A stretch of 64,000 nt of DNA from Pseudomonas sp. FP1742 (lineage in GTDB: Bacteria; Pseudomonadota; Gammaproteobacteria; Pseudomonadales; Pseudomonadaceae): assembly GCF_030687145.1 (NCBI RefSeq), contig NZ_CP117460.1:6572001-6636000 (forward strand), read 5' to 3'. Position numbers and translations under genes: made by a program. Below the pieces are notes generated by a model. The model ran no database searches, was not told the origin of the DNA, and worked only from the letters and a program-made list of their open reading frames with translations. Below, piece by piece: positions 17,601 to 24,657 of this stretch. Numbering within the stretch: the first letter of the stretch is position 1; the number at the start of each line of letters is the position of its first letter.

Positions 17601-19233
17601 GGTCAGCACCAACATCGAGCAGATGAAAGAGTTTCAATTTCGCGGGAAGATCGAAAATTACCGCGCAGCGATGATAAGCCGTCTGGGTTTTCAGCTTGAG
17701 CGGCTGGAAAAGTGGTTCGCCCAGCAGGGTCCGGTCTACGAGAACCAGAGACGCCTCACCCTCGCCATTATCGACGGCGAGAGCACGGAAAACGCACAGG
17801 CTGCTCGTCAGACCTTCCAGGACACCAGCGATCTGATTGAGGCCTACATCAACAAAATCGAATTCGCGCAATCGCGTTTCGAGCAACTGAACGTTCTCGG
17901 TAAAGGTGGCGCCGAAACGATACGTGACTTCAAAAAAGTCATACCTGCGCTGAAGCTACAGGATCTGAAACTGTTCCAGATCACGCTGACGCAAGAGTTG
18001 TGCGTCAACGAGGCCGGTACCACCGCTACCCAGGAGGTACGAGAGGCACTCGAAGACCTGGTCGAAGACGCCACCCTCTCCATCCAGTCTTCGCTTGATC
18101 TGGTCACTGAGGATGACATCCTGCGTTTGCCCGAGCGGATCGACGGCCTGAGTGATCTACTCGAGCAACTCACCACCATCAACCAGCGCATCATCGATCT
18201 GCCGGGCGAGTTCCCGGGTCAGCTGCTGCAACCACCGCTCGACCTGATGCGCCAACGTATAGAAGTGTTCCAGCAACAAACCGAGACGCATTTGGCGAGC
18301 CTGCTGCGAGAGCGCCAGAGCCTTGAGCCGCAACCCGGGCCTTCCCGGCCACCAAACGCTCCTGCCAAGCGCATCGTCAAGACCCGCTTTCGGGGCACGG
18401 TGGTCGGCCAGATGCGCAGCGATCCGGGGATGAAGGGATCTGCATTGCTTGATGTGACATCAACGCAGACCGGCAAAATCACGACCTTTCATGAAAAGTC
18501 CCCGGGCGTCTGGGTTGAAAGGGTGAACCCAAAAGCGGTTTCACCCACCGCAAACACCCCCACGCTGGCCAACAGCATTCTCCTGGGGCAAACATTGCTG
18601 GACGGTGTGGATGCGTTCATTCGGCGCACAGAGGCCCACTCAAAAGGGCTACGAAGAATTCCCGTGGAAATCGAGGAAATGTTCCATCAGCAGGCCCATC
18701 GCCTGAATGAAGCAGCGAGCGTTATCGACGAAGCCCTGACGTCCAGCAATTCGACCGATGGCGGCCCGGGATCCGCCGTTACGGTGGCCAAACAACTCAA
18801 CGACGAGGCCACCAGGCTTTACAGCAAAGGGCATCAGGTTCGAGTCAGCATGACCAAGCTGCAGCCTCCAACTGCGGGCCGCGTCCAGTGGTTGCATGAG
18901 GAAGGCGAAGTAAGCATGGTCAAAATGCCGGGCCGACGTTTGCTCAAGAGCCGCAAAAAAGATTACCTCGATGAATATGAGATTCGTGACGCCACCGACC
19001 AAAGTGTCTTGTGGTACGCACATTTCCACTACGGCGACTCCGCGGCGCCTGTGCAAAACTTCACGGCGGCGCACCTGAAAACCGCTCAACAAAGGCGCTT
19101 GGGCGGCGCGCACCGAGCGCGTGGTACGAATGACGATCTGCAGGCGATTTCGATCTACCGCAGCGAGATCAGTCCTCAACTGGCTAAAGCGCTGTTCTTC
19201 GCAAAGAAGACGTCGACAGCGCCTGAATCGTGA
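14665..19233 (+). CDS. giant dermonecrotic-toxin-like protein (DUF6543 family)
   Basis: Very large protein (1522 residues from this start). I recognise the N-terminal part as the DUF6543 dermonecrotic-toxin-like family of Pseudomonas, for example AYQQQQLDYWNQ at about residue 127 and the following RWHQLSQSLQDLW. A paired hydrophobic region (about 703-725, WMLFNIALPFLGRNIGIAAW, and 749-766) could cross or insert into membranes. Then come a Pro-rich linker (about 772-808), a compact domain with GKWYAQVGQRWFETTL (about 855-915), a long predicted coiled coil (about 915-1225) and a mixed C-terminal domain (about 1240-1522). No signal peptide or catalytic motif was found. The frame is open from an ATG at 14590, but the ATG at 14665 has AGGAG nine bases upstream. 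Toxin activity is inferred from family resemblance only. Confidence 0.75.
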   Translation: MPETASPSAEDVLTQLVTGPSIGEVAATALAPALNELYPSLKIDPTLATVVTPTWVITDDSVVPGENLYESLTDVLVRLGLSGSAVTFIDGEHFLTLQPGVEPLAHLPVKIDAIGRLINTLAPQLFIAYQQQQLDYWNQETKPSTPRWHQLSQSLQDLWNTAPPTDWDADQKAMARTLFNHPDRATRRPQDRYLSKACLIDIDHVENGVNKHLRVLDTAVLVGTSGIRSLVLTHSIAEGFKRYESLEALGETLSSSTQSLQWRLYEPEGNFFHHQACALIALEAEAIGTLQTFQTASSVGLSTQISAAAKSFTDFETLPSSRFNKVRGLLSGWLKTASPADLTRCSRHLMDLALLREQDAGKSFDEGIAALPEFALQALREQMIKDHPAAADLALKDIEISVTSAVVLGTIVVPGKMQTVTLSLTELALQNLIAVPLGNKTVQYKNGDAVPSWMTAAYLEKLVTQVNIGAVYPALIKGKLLDDPRESLRRQDLYTRHLRIQLPLQALQHKMRGEAGINERGYQYVVAAMQENAADRVVNGQPIVIRPLAFVTGDRTDTTADVVTNMFVIGPRNPDQGPCLLYRPLLTPSLTQYPNETNLLYAIKHDKALRQSVLAWLPDDVRFNYSQYVFSGDLPSVWTLTQLLVDPTSVLARMGTVTLGTTALDDDPLATLFKTNANALISLADRQSVSNAQARWATFKQGAWMLFNIALPFLGRNIGIAAWIWQIMDDLQEVTDAVENDDGDRGWTALTDLLLTLGMVLAHQAASRHKPATRPLGQPEIPLQTPAIRPAPKPTVTRLPDLTRLPPTHEASLHAVAALPASSLGTFLDELAITEPKGMTAGAPEPGPHQYLGSLNGKWYAQVGQRWFETTLNDNGDVQIIDSRQSPARTGPLLIKNAKGEWFIDTRLRLRGGGKKLQQREQRTSERQIELKTQMNAFEIEKKSWETQLKEVQTKAQASTATDTQRRLYLEMLEMQMASVSTNIEQMKEFQFRGKIENYRAAMISRLGFQLERLEKWFAQQGPVYENQRRLTLAIIDGESTENAQAARQTFQDTSDLIEAYINKIEFAQSRFEQLNVLGKGGAETIRDFKKVIPALKLQDLKLFQITLTQELCVNEAGTTATQEVREALEDLVEDATLSIQSSLDLVTEDDILRLPERIDGLSDLLEQLTTINQRIIDLPGEFPGQLLQPPLDLMRQRIEVFQQQTETHLASLLRERQSLEPQPGPSRPPNAPAKRIVKTRFRGTVVGQMRSDPGMKGSALLDVTSTQTGKITTFHEKSPGVWVERVNPKAVSPTANTPTLANSILLGQTLLDGVDAFIRRTEAHSKGLRRIPVEIEEMFHQQAHRLNEAASVIDEALTSSNSTDGGPGSAVTVAKQLNDEATRLYSKGHQVRVSMTKLQPPTAGRVQWLHEEGEVSMVKMPGRRLLKSRKKDYLDEYEIRDATDQSVLWYAHFHYGDSAAPVQNFTAAHLKTAQQRRLGGAHRARGTNDDLQAISIYRSEISPQLAKALFFAKKTSTAPES

Positions 19234-19253
19234 GTTGTGGCCCCGGATGAACT

Positions 19254-19284
19254 CGAGACCCGCCTTGGCGCGGGTCTTTTTTTC
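19254..19284 (+). terminator. rho-independent terminator after the toxin-like gene
   Basis: GACCCGC / GCGGGTC stem, with CTTGGC in the loop region, followed by seven T. It lies in the convergent gap before the MocR gene. Confidence 0.9.
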
Positions 19285-19296
19285 CCCGCAAGAGGC

Positions 19297-20847
19297 TCAG
19301 CGACGCCAGACCTTTTCCAGGCGCCCGAGCGCTGCGCTGATCGCCGTCTCGGGTACCGCCGCGAAACCCAGGACCAGCCCGGCACGCTGGTCCACCGGTT
19401 GTTGCGAATCCGGCAGCCAGTAGCTGCTCAGCGCATTGATCTCGACATTGACGCTGGCAGCCTGTTCCACTAGCTCGCGCTCACGGGCCTGCGAGTCGAC
19501 CGGCACCGTCAGATGCAGCCCCGCCACGACGCTCGGCAGGCTACCGATACCGGGGATGTTCTGAGGCCAACCGGCCAGCAACGTATTACGTCTGCTGAGG
19601 GCCGCACGCCGCATGCGCCGGATGTGGCGCTGAAAGTGCCCGGCCGCCATGAACTCGGCCATGACCGCCTGGGTGCTCACTTCGGAATGTCGAACATCAA
19701 CCGCACGGCGCTGCGAGAAGGCCTGAACCAAACCGGGCGGCAGCACCAGATAACCCAGCCTTAGCGCCGGGAAGGCGACTTTGCCAAACGTCCCGACGTA
19801 CAAAACCCGGCCCTGCCGGTCGAGTGCGGCCAAGGGTGCCAGCGGCGCGCCGCTGTAGCGGTATTCGCCATCGTAGTCATCCTCGACGATCCAGCCTTGG
19901 GTGCGTTCGGCCCAGGCCAGCAACTCAAGGCGTCGCGCCAGGCTCATCACCACCCCGGTCGGGTACTGATGCGACGGCGTGACATAGGCCAGCCGACAGT
20001 CGCTGAGCCCGGCCAGCTCCGTGCAGTCGATGCCCTCACTGTCCACCGCCACGCCATGCAATCGCGCACCGGCCACGGCGAAGGCATGACCTGCCGCCCG
20101 ATACCCCGGATTTTCAATCGCCACGCCATCGCCCGGCTCCACCAGCAGCTGTGCACAAAGGCTAATCCCCTGCTGCGCGCCGCTGGTGATCACTATTTGC
20201 TCAGCCGAGCACTGCATCCCCCTTGAACTGCGCAGGTACGCGGCGATCATGCCGCGTAAACGCTCGTCGCCCGCCGGATCGCCATAACACAGCTGCTGCA
20301 AATCCGGCTTTCGCCAGAAAGCCGCGTTCAGCTTGGCCCACACGTCGAAAGGAAACAGATCGAATGCCGGAACGCCAACCCGAAAGGCCTTGGGTGGACC
20401 AGCCGGCGGCGTCGGCAAATGGTTCTTCTCCACGCGCCCCAACGCACCGTTGTGGATAACTTTACTGGATGAAACCACAGGTAAATCGAGCCAATTTGTG
20501 GATAAGGTTGTGGGTAACCCTGTTGACAACCCTGTGGATACTTTTGTGGATAATTTTTTTGCCAGTAGTGTGGGTTGGGGCAATTGCGCAACGTAAGTCC
20601 CGTCCCCCACTCGCCCTTCGATAAACCCCTCGGCGTACAGCTGATCGTAGGCACGCACCACGCTATTGCGGGAAATCGCCAGCGCTGCCGCTAGATCCCG
20701 ACTGGCCGGCAATCGCGTACCGCTGGCCAGTCGTCCATCGAGCACCCGCAGGCGCAATGCCTGATAGAGCTGGCGACTCAAGCCCTGACGGCGATCGAGT
20801 TCAATACCGGCGGGGTTGAATGACAGGGAAAGCGACGCTTCGCTCAT
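19297..20847 (-). CDS. MocR/PdxR-type GntR regulator with aminotransferase domain
   Basis: Transcription factor of 516 residues. An N-terminal GntR winged helix (about 8-85: SRQLYQALRLRVLDGRLASGTRLPASRDLA) is joined to a class-I aminotransferase fold (about 150-510). The PLP lysine lies in VGTFGKVAFPALRLGY and the carboxylate-binding Arg region near the end. Members sense PLP or an amino acid. The linker is unusual: residues about 98-117 are five imperfect 4-residue units (LSTN, LPTT, LSTG, VSTG, LSTK read backwards along the DNA) produced by a 12-bp DNA repeat that looks like DnaA boxes. It is divergent from a PaiB-like gene and two acetyltransferases, its likely targets. Confidence 0.92.
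   Translation of the reverse strand: MSEASLSLSFNPAGIELDRRQGLSRQLYQALRLRVLDGRLASGTRLPASRDLAAALAISRNSVVRAYDQLYAEGFIEGRVGDGTYVAQLPQPTLLAKKLSTKVSTGLSTGLPTTLSTNWLDLPVVSSSKVIHNGALGRVEKNHLPTPPAGPPKAFRVGVPAFDLFPFDVWAKLNAAFWRKPDLQQLCYGDPAGDERLRGMIAAYLRSSRGMQCSAEQIVITSGAQQGISLCAQLLVEPGDGVAIENPGYRAAGHAFAVAGARLHGVAVDSEGIDCTELAGLSDCRLAYVTPSHQYPTGVVMSLARRLELLAWAERTQGWIVEDDYDGEYRYSGAPLAPLAALDRQGRVLYVGTFGKVAFPALRLGYLVLPPGLVQAFSQRRAVDVRHSEVSTQAVMAEFMAAGHFQRHIRRMRRAALSRRNTLLAGWPQNIPGIGSLPSVVAGLHLTVPVDSQARERELVEQAASVNVEINALSSYWLPDSQQPVDQRAGLVLGFAAVPETAISAALGRLEKVWRR
20451..20553. repeat. 12-bp tandem repeat of DnaA-box-like 9-mers inside the MocR gene
   Basis: Five 9-mers start at exact 12-bp steps: TGTGGATAA (20497), TGTGGGTAA (20509), TGTTGACAA (20521), TGTGGATAC (20533) and TGTGGATAA (20545). 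A sixth, perfect TGTGGATAA, starts at 20451. TGTGGATAA is the complement of the consensus DnaA box TTATCCACA. All point the same way. Three are perfect, two have one mismatch and one has two. They lie in the sequence coding for the flexible MocR linker. Confidence 0.85.
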
Positions 20848-20864
20848 GGCAATGGACCTATGAA

Positions 20865-20897
20865 ATTGGTCGTTAATGGCTCTTACAACAGACCAAT
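20865..20897. promoter_or_regulatory. candidate MocR operator in the divergent promoter
   Basis: ATTGGTC (20865-20871) and GACCAAT (20891-20897) form an inverted repeat with a 19-base spacer in the 90-base gap between the MocR gene and the PaiB-like gene. Position and symmetry fit a regulator site for both genes; there is no direct evidence of binding. Confidence 0.45.
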
Positions 20898-20937
20898 AGC
20901 CTGCCTAGGATGGAGGCATTCGCCAAGGAATTTTTCC

Positions 20938-21561
20938 ATGTACAACCCCAGCGGCTTTGCCATCAAAGAATTGTCCGAACTGCAGCAACAGATACTCGGC
21001 ACCCGTCTCGCCATGGTGGTCACCCACGGCGAGCAAGGCCTGCAAGCCAGTCATCTGCCGCTGTTATTCAATCCCGAACAGGGCCCCAATGGCACTCTTT
21101 ATGGCCACTTCGCCCGGGGCAATCCTCAGTGGAAGGAACTGCAGAACGGTGCCGAAGCGCTGGTGATTTTTGCCGGTGCCGATGCGTACGTCAGCCCGGG
21201 GTTTTACCCGAGCAAAGCCGAGCACGGCAAAGTCGTGCCGACCTGGAACTACGTCGCCGTGCACGCTTACGGAACAGCCGACGTGTTCACCGATGCCGAT
21301 CGCCTGCTCAACCTGGTCAGCGCGCTGACTGATCGCCACGAAGCAAGACGCGAGCAACCCTGGAAAGTCGCCGACGCGCCCGCCGACTACATCGACGGCA
21401 TGCTCAAGGCCATCGTCGGTTTTGCCCTGCCGATACAGCGCCTGGAAGGCAAACGCAAACTCAGTCAGAACCGCAGCACCGCAGACATCGCTGGCGTGCG
21501 CGAAGGGCTCGCCGCCAGTACCGATGTACACGATCAGGCCCTCGCCCACTTGATGCGTTAA
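20938..21561 (+). CDS. FMN-binding PaiB-like protein
   Basis: Protein of 207 residues of the PaiB/negative transcriptional regulator family, which has a split-barrel flavin-binding fold. Family landmarks: MYNPSGFAI at the start, THGEQGLQASHLPLL, GHFARGNPQW (about residues 57-66), VSPGFYPSK and VPTWNYVAVHAYG (about 97-109). In other bacteria PaiB accompanies an acetyltransferase (PaiA), and two GNAT genes follow here. The ATG at 20938 has AAGGAA upstream. First gene of a three-gene run opposite the MocR regulator. Confidence 0.9.
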   Translation: MYNPSGFAIKELSELQQQILGTRLAMVVTHGEQGLQASHLPLLFNPEQGPNGTLYGHFARGNPQWKELQNGAEALVIFAGADAYVSPGFYPSKAEHGKVVPTWNYVAVHAYGTADVFTDADRLLNLVSALTDRHEARREQPWKVADAPADYIDGMLKAIVGFALPIQRLEGKRKLSQNRSTADIAGVREGLAASTDVHDQALAHLMR

Positions 21562-21570
21562 GGAATGAAC

Positions 21571-22017
21571 ATGAGTCAGATTGAAATTCGCCAGGTCAGT
21601 GCCGACGATCACGCCGCCTGGCTGCCGCTGTGGCAAGCCTACCTGCGCTTCTACAACACCGAATTGCCAGATGCAGTCACTGACAGCACCTGGCAGCGCA
21701 TGCTCGCCCCCAATGAACCGACCCATTCGGCGTTGGCGTGGGTCGATGGCAAAGCAGTCGGCATGGTGAACTTCATCTACCATCGCTCGAACTGGAGCAT
21801 CGAAAACTCCTGCTACCTTCAAGACTTGCTGGTAACGCCGCAAACCCGAGGCACCGGCATCGGCCGCAAGCTCATCGAATTTGTGTATGCCACCGCCGAA
21901 GCGGACGGTTGCTGCAAGGTCCACTGGCTGACCCACGAAACCAACGCCACAGCGATCCAGCTCTACGAGCGCATCGCCGAACGCCCCGGTTTCATCCAGT
22001 TTCGCAAAGCCCTTTAA
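21571..22017 (+). CDS. GNAT-family N-acetyltransferase
   Basis: Acetyl-CoA-dependent acetyltransferase of 148 residues. The acetyl-CoA loop is seen as LVTPQTRGTGIGRKLIEF (about residues 88-105, the Q/RxxGxG/A motif), followed by the strand and helix VHWLTHETNATAIQLYERI. It follows the PaiB-like gene after nine bases, with AAGGA placed for the ATG at 21571 rather than the in-frame ATG at 21565. The substrate is unknown; the PaiB/PaiA precedent suggests a small amine. Confidence 0.9.
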   Translation: MSQIEIRQVSADDHAAWLPLWQAYLRFYNTELPDAVTDSTWQRMLAPNEPTHSALAWVDGKAVGMVNFIYHRSNWSIENSCYLQDLLVTPQTRGTGIGRKLIEFVYATAEADGCCKVHWLTHETNATAIQLYERIAERPGFIQFRKAL

Positions 22018-22034
22018 GGTTCAAGGAGAACACC

Positions 22035-22706
22035 ATGTCGACTTCACTCGCAAACTGGAAAGGTGTCCCGGCACCATCGGTTCAAACCCTCGAAGGGCGT
22101 TTCATCCGCCTGGAAAAACTCGACCCGGCGCGTCACGCCGATGGTTTGTGGAAAGCCCTCGAAGGCCCGGGCTCGGACCCGAAACTCTGGGACTATTTGC
22201 CGTACGGTCCTTTTCCGGAGCGCAGCGCGTTCAACGATTGGCTGAACAACCATGCGGCCAACAGCGATCCGTATTTTTTCAGCGTAATCGATCGTGTCAG
22301 CGGCGACGTGCAGGGCCTGCTCAGCCTGATGTCGATTGTCCCGGCTCAGGGTCGCATCGAGATCGGTCATGTGACCTTCGGCGCGCCAATGCAGCGCTCG
22401 CCGAAAAGTACCGAGGCGGTTTACCTGCTGGCCAGGGAGTGCTTTGCCCTGGGTTACCGGCGCCTGGAGTGGAAGTGCAACAACGGCAACGCTCGCTCCA
22501 AGTACGCGGCGGAGCGGCTGGGATTCAGTTTTGAAGGGGTATTCCGTCAGCACATGGTGGTGAAGGGACAGAACCGGGATACGGCGTGGTATTCGATTCT
22601 GGATTCGGAATGGCCGGCGATTGGCGCGGGGTTCGAGCGGTGGTTGAGCGATGAGAACCAGACGGAGTCGGGGCAGGTGAAGACGCTGGCGGAGTGCCGC
22701 AAATAA
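22035..22706 (+). CDS. GNAT-family acetyltransferase, RimJ/RimL-like
   Basis: Second acetyltransferase, 223 residues, third gene of the unit (AAGGAG ribosome site, 17-base gap). It has the RimL-type layout: N-terminal LEGRFIRLEKLDPARHADGLW, central GRIEIGHVTFGAPMQRSPKSTEAVYLL, and WKCNNGNARSKYAAERLGFSFEG near residue 160, where the Asn supports acetyl-CoA binding. Such proteins acetylate protein N-termini or small amines. It is about 40 residues longer than RimL itself, as usual for this subfamily. Confidence 0.88.
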   Translation: MSTSLANWKGVPAPSVQTLEGRFIRLEKLDPARHADGLWKALEGPGSDPKLWDYLPYGPFPERSAFNDWLNNHAANSDPYFFSVIDRVSGDVQGLLSLMSIVPAQGRIEIGHVTFGAPMQRSPKSTEAVYLLARECFALGYRRLEWKCNNGNARSKYAAERLGFSFEGVFRQHMVVKGQNRDTAWYSILDSEWPAIGAGFERWLSDENQTESGQVKTLAECRK

Positions 22707-22725
22707 ATTGTCGTCTGGTTGGACG

Positions 22726-22820
22726 TCTTCGCGAGCAAGCCCGCTCCCACAGGGTTTTGGACTGGCCACAAAACTGTGATCAGGTTCCAATCCATGTGGG
22801 AGCGGGCTTGCTCGCGATTG
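22726..22820. repeat. REPIN
   Basis: Inverted pair of REP cores between the convergent acetyltransferase and homocysteine methyltransferase genes. The right arm ends almost at the methyltransferase stop codon. Confidence 0.9.
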
Positions 22821-22823
22821 GCA

Positions 22824-23738
22824 TCACGCCAGTTTCTGTGCGAGCACCGCAATATGCTCCGGCCCGATCCCGCAGCACCCGCCCAAATGGCTGGCTCCCC
22901 TCTTCTGCCAGTCAGCCGCCCAAACCAGGTAACCCGGCGGGTCCAGATCGTCGCGTAGCGGGTCCAGGCCATCGTTGGCCGTGGCTTCTTTCGGTTGCGG
23001 CGGGAAGGCATTGGCGTACGCGCCGATGTGAATCTTCACCCCCAAACGCTGGAAGGTTTCCCGTGCCGCATCAATCGCCGCACCGATCACTTCCGGCTGG
23101 CTGCAGTTGAACAACAAGGTCTCGACACCCAGTTCAGCTGCGACCGCAGCGGCCTCAGCCACTGGCTCACCGGAGCGCAAACGCGGCACTTCGTCCGTGT
23201 CTTCATCCTTCAAGGTAAACGACAGCCACAACGGCTTTCCGTCCTTCGGCAGACCAGCATGAATCGCCCGCGCCTCAATGATCGAGCTCTGGGTTTCGGC
23301 CAGCCACAGGTCGACATGAGGCGCCAGGCCATTGACCAGAGGGGTCAGCAGCTCAGTCACCCGGGCAGCATCGAACAGATCGGGACGGTAGGAGCCGAAC
23401 AACGGCGGCAATGAGCCGGCCACCCGCACGGGTTGGCCTGACGCATCGACCGCACGACGGGCCAGTTCGCCGGCCAACGCCGCAAGGGCCTGGCCTTCAG
23501 CGGCGAAACGCTCTTCGCCAATGTGGAACGGCACCACCGCGTAACTGTTGCTGGTGATCACGTTGGCACCGCTTTCAATATAAGCCGCGTGCACTGCCTC
23601 CACGGCTTGCGGCGCCTCGCTCAAGGCCAGCGCCGACCACTCGGGTTGGCGGAACGGCGCCCCCCGGCGTTGCAGCTCGCGACCCATGCCGCCATCCAGA
23701 ATTACCGTGCTGTCTGCGCCCATATGCTTTTCACTCAT
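22824..23738 (-). CDS. mmuM: homocysteine S-methyltransferase family protein (MmuM-like)
   Basis: Cytoplasmic methyltransferase of about 304 residues. It probably transfers a methyl group from S-methylmethionine (or a related donor) to homocysteine. The zinc-site cysteines are visible: NCSQPEVI (about residue 210) and GGCCGIGPEHI near the C-terminus. The N-terminal ILDGGMGRELQRRG is the barrel's first strand. Start codon choice is open: ATG at 23738, ATG at 23723 or GTG at 23759; none has a strong ribosome site. It is divergent from an amino-acid ABC transporter, which suggests uptake of its methyl donor. Confidence 0.88.
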   Translation of the reverse strand: MSEKHMGADSTVILDGGMGRELQRRGAPFRQPEWSALALSEAPQAVEAVHAAYIESGANVITSNSYAVVPFHIGEERFAAEGQALAALAGELARRAVDASGQPVRVAGSLPPLFGSYRPDLFDAARVTELLTPLVNGLAPHVDLWLAETQSSIIEARAIHAGLPKDGKPLWLSFTLKDEDTDEVPRLRSGEPVAEAAAVAAELGVETLLFNCSQPEVIGAAIDAARETFQRLGVKIHIGAYANAFPPQPKEATANDGLDPLRDDLDPPGYLVWAADWQKRGASHLGGCCGIGPEHIAVLAQKLA

Positions 23739-23835
23739 AAGCTTATGAAAATAACTCACTATCAGAGTCGTTCTTATAACTATTTAATACGCACCATCCG
23801 GTTAATAACAACCTCTTTTTTTTCAGGGATCAACT

Positions 23836-24657
23836 GTGAAACTTAAACCGCTGCTGGCCCTGGGCCTGACGATTCTGGCTGCCTCCACCCAAGCCTTTGC
23901 AGGCGCCACCCTGGATCGCATTGAACAGAAGAAAGAACTGGTCGGCGTGTTGATGGAAAGCTATCCACCCTTCTCGTTCCTCAACGATCAAAACCAGCTC
24001 GACGGTTTCGATGTCGATGTGGCCAAGGCAGTGGCGGACAAGCTGGGCGTCAAGCTGCGCCTGGAAACGCCATCCTGGGATGTGATCGCGGCCGGCCGCT
24101 GGAGCGGGCGCTATGACATCTGCATCTGCTCCATGACCCCGAGCAAGGCCCGCGCCGAAGTCTTCGACTTTCCGGTCGAGTACTACGCCTCCCCCGCCGT
24201 GATCGTGGTCAATGCCAAGGACGACAGCATTCACAGCGCCAAGGACCTGAGCGGCAAGAAAGTCGGCCTCACCAGCGCCTCCAGCTATGAAAGCTACCTG
24301 AACAAAAACCTGGTGATCGAAGGCGCAGAAGACACCCAATTGCAGTACCCGTTCGAGAACGTGCAAATCGCGCCATATGACACCGACAACGTGGCGTTCC
24401 AGGATCTGGGCCTGGGCGCTGGCGTGCGTCTGGACGCAATCCTCACCAACCTGGTGACCGCGCAGCCGCGCCTGAACGAAGATACGCGCTTCAAACTCGC
24501 CGGCCAGCCGCTGTACTCGGAGCCGAACTCGGTGGCCATCGAAAAAGGCGACCCGCAGTGGGACGCCAAAGTGCGTAATGTGTTTGCCCAACTGAAGCAG
24601 GACGGCACCTTGAGCAAGCTGTCGCAAAAATGGATCGGCGCCGACATCAGCAAATGA
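23836..24657 (+). CDS. amino-acid ABC transporter substrate-binding protein
   Basis: Periplasmic binding protein (family 3) of 273 residues. It starts at GTG 23836 after CAGGGA and has a signal peptide (about residues 1-22, ending STQAFA). The ligand-pocket pattern LVGVLMESYPPFSFLND, DGFDVDVAKAVADKLGV, WDVIAAGRWSGRYDICICSMT, and SGKKVGLTSASSYESYL is complete. The stop overlaps the permease start (ATGA). Opposite orientation to mmuM suggests S-methylmethionine, methionine or a related amino acid as substrate; this is inference. Confidence 0.9.
   Translation: MKLKPLLALGLTILAASTQAFAGATLDRIEQKKELVGVLMESYPPFSFLNDQNQLDGFDVDVAKAVADKLGVKLRLETPSWDVIAAGRWSGRYDICICSMTPSKARAEVFDFPVEYYASPAVIVVNAKDDSIHSAKDLSGKKVGLTSASSYESYLNKNLVIEGAEDTQLQYPFENVQIAPYDTDNVAFQDLGLGAGVRLDAILTNLVTAQPRLNEDTRFKLAGQPLYSEPNSVAIEKGDPQWDAKVRNVFAQLKQDGTLSKLSQKWIGADISK

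Noticed and set aside
20451..20553. DnaA-box array as an origin of replication
   Set aside because: No dnaA, rpmH/rnpA or AT-rich unwinding region is adjacent, and the array lies inside a coding gene.
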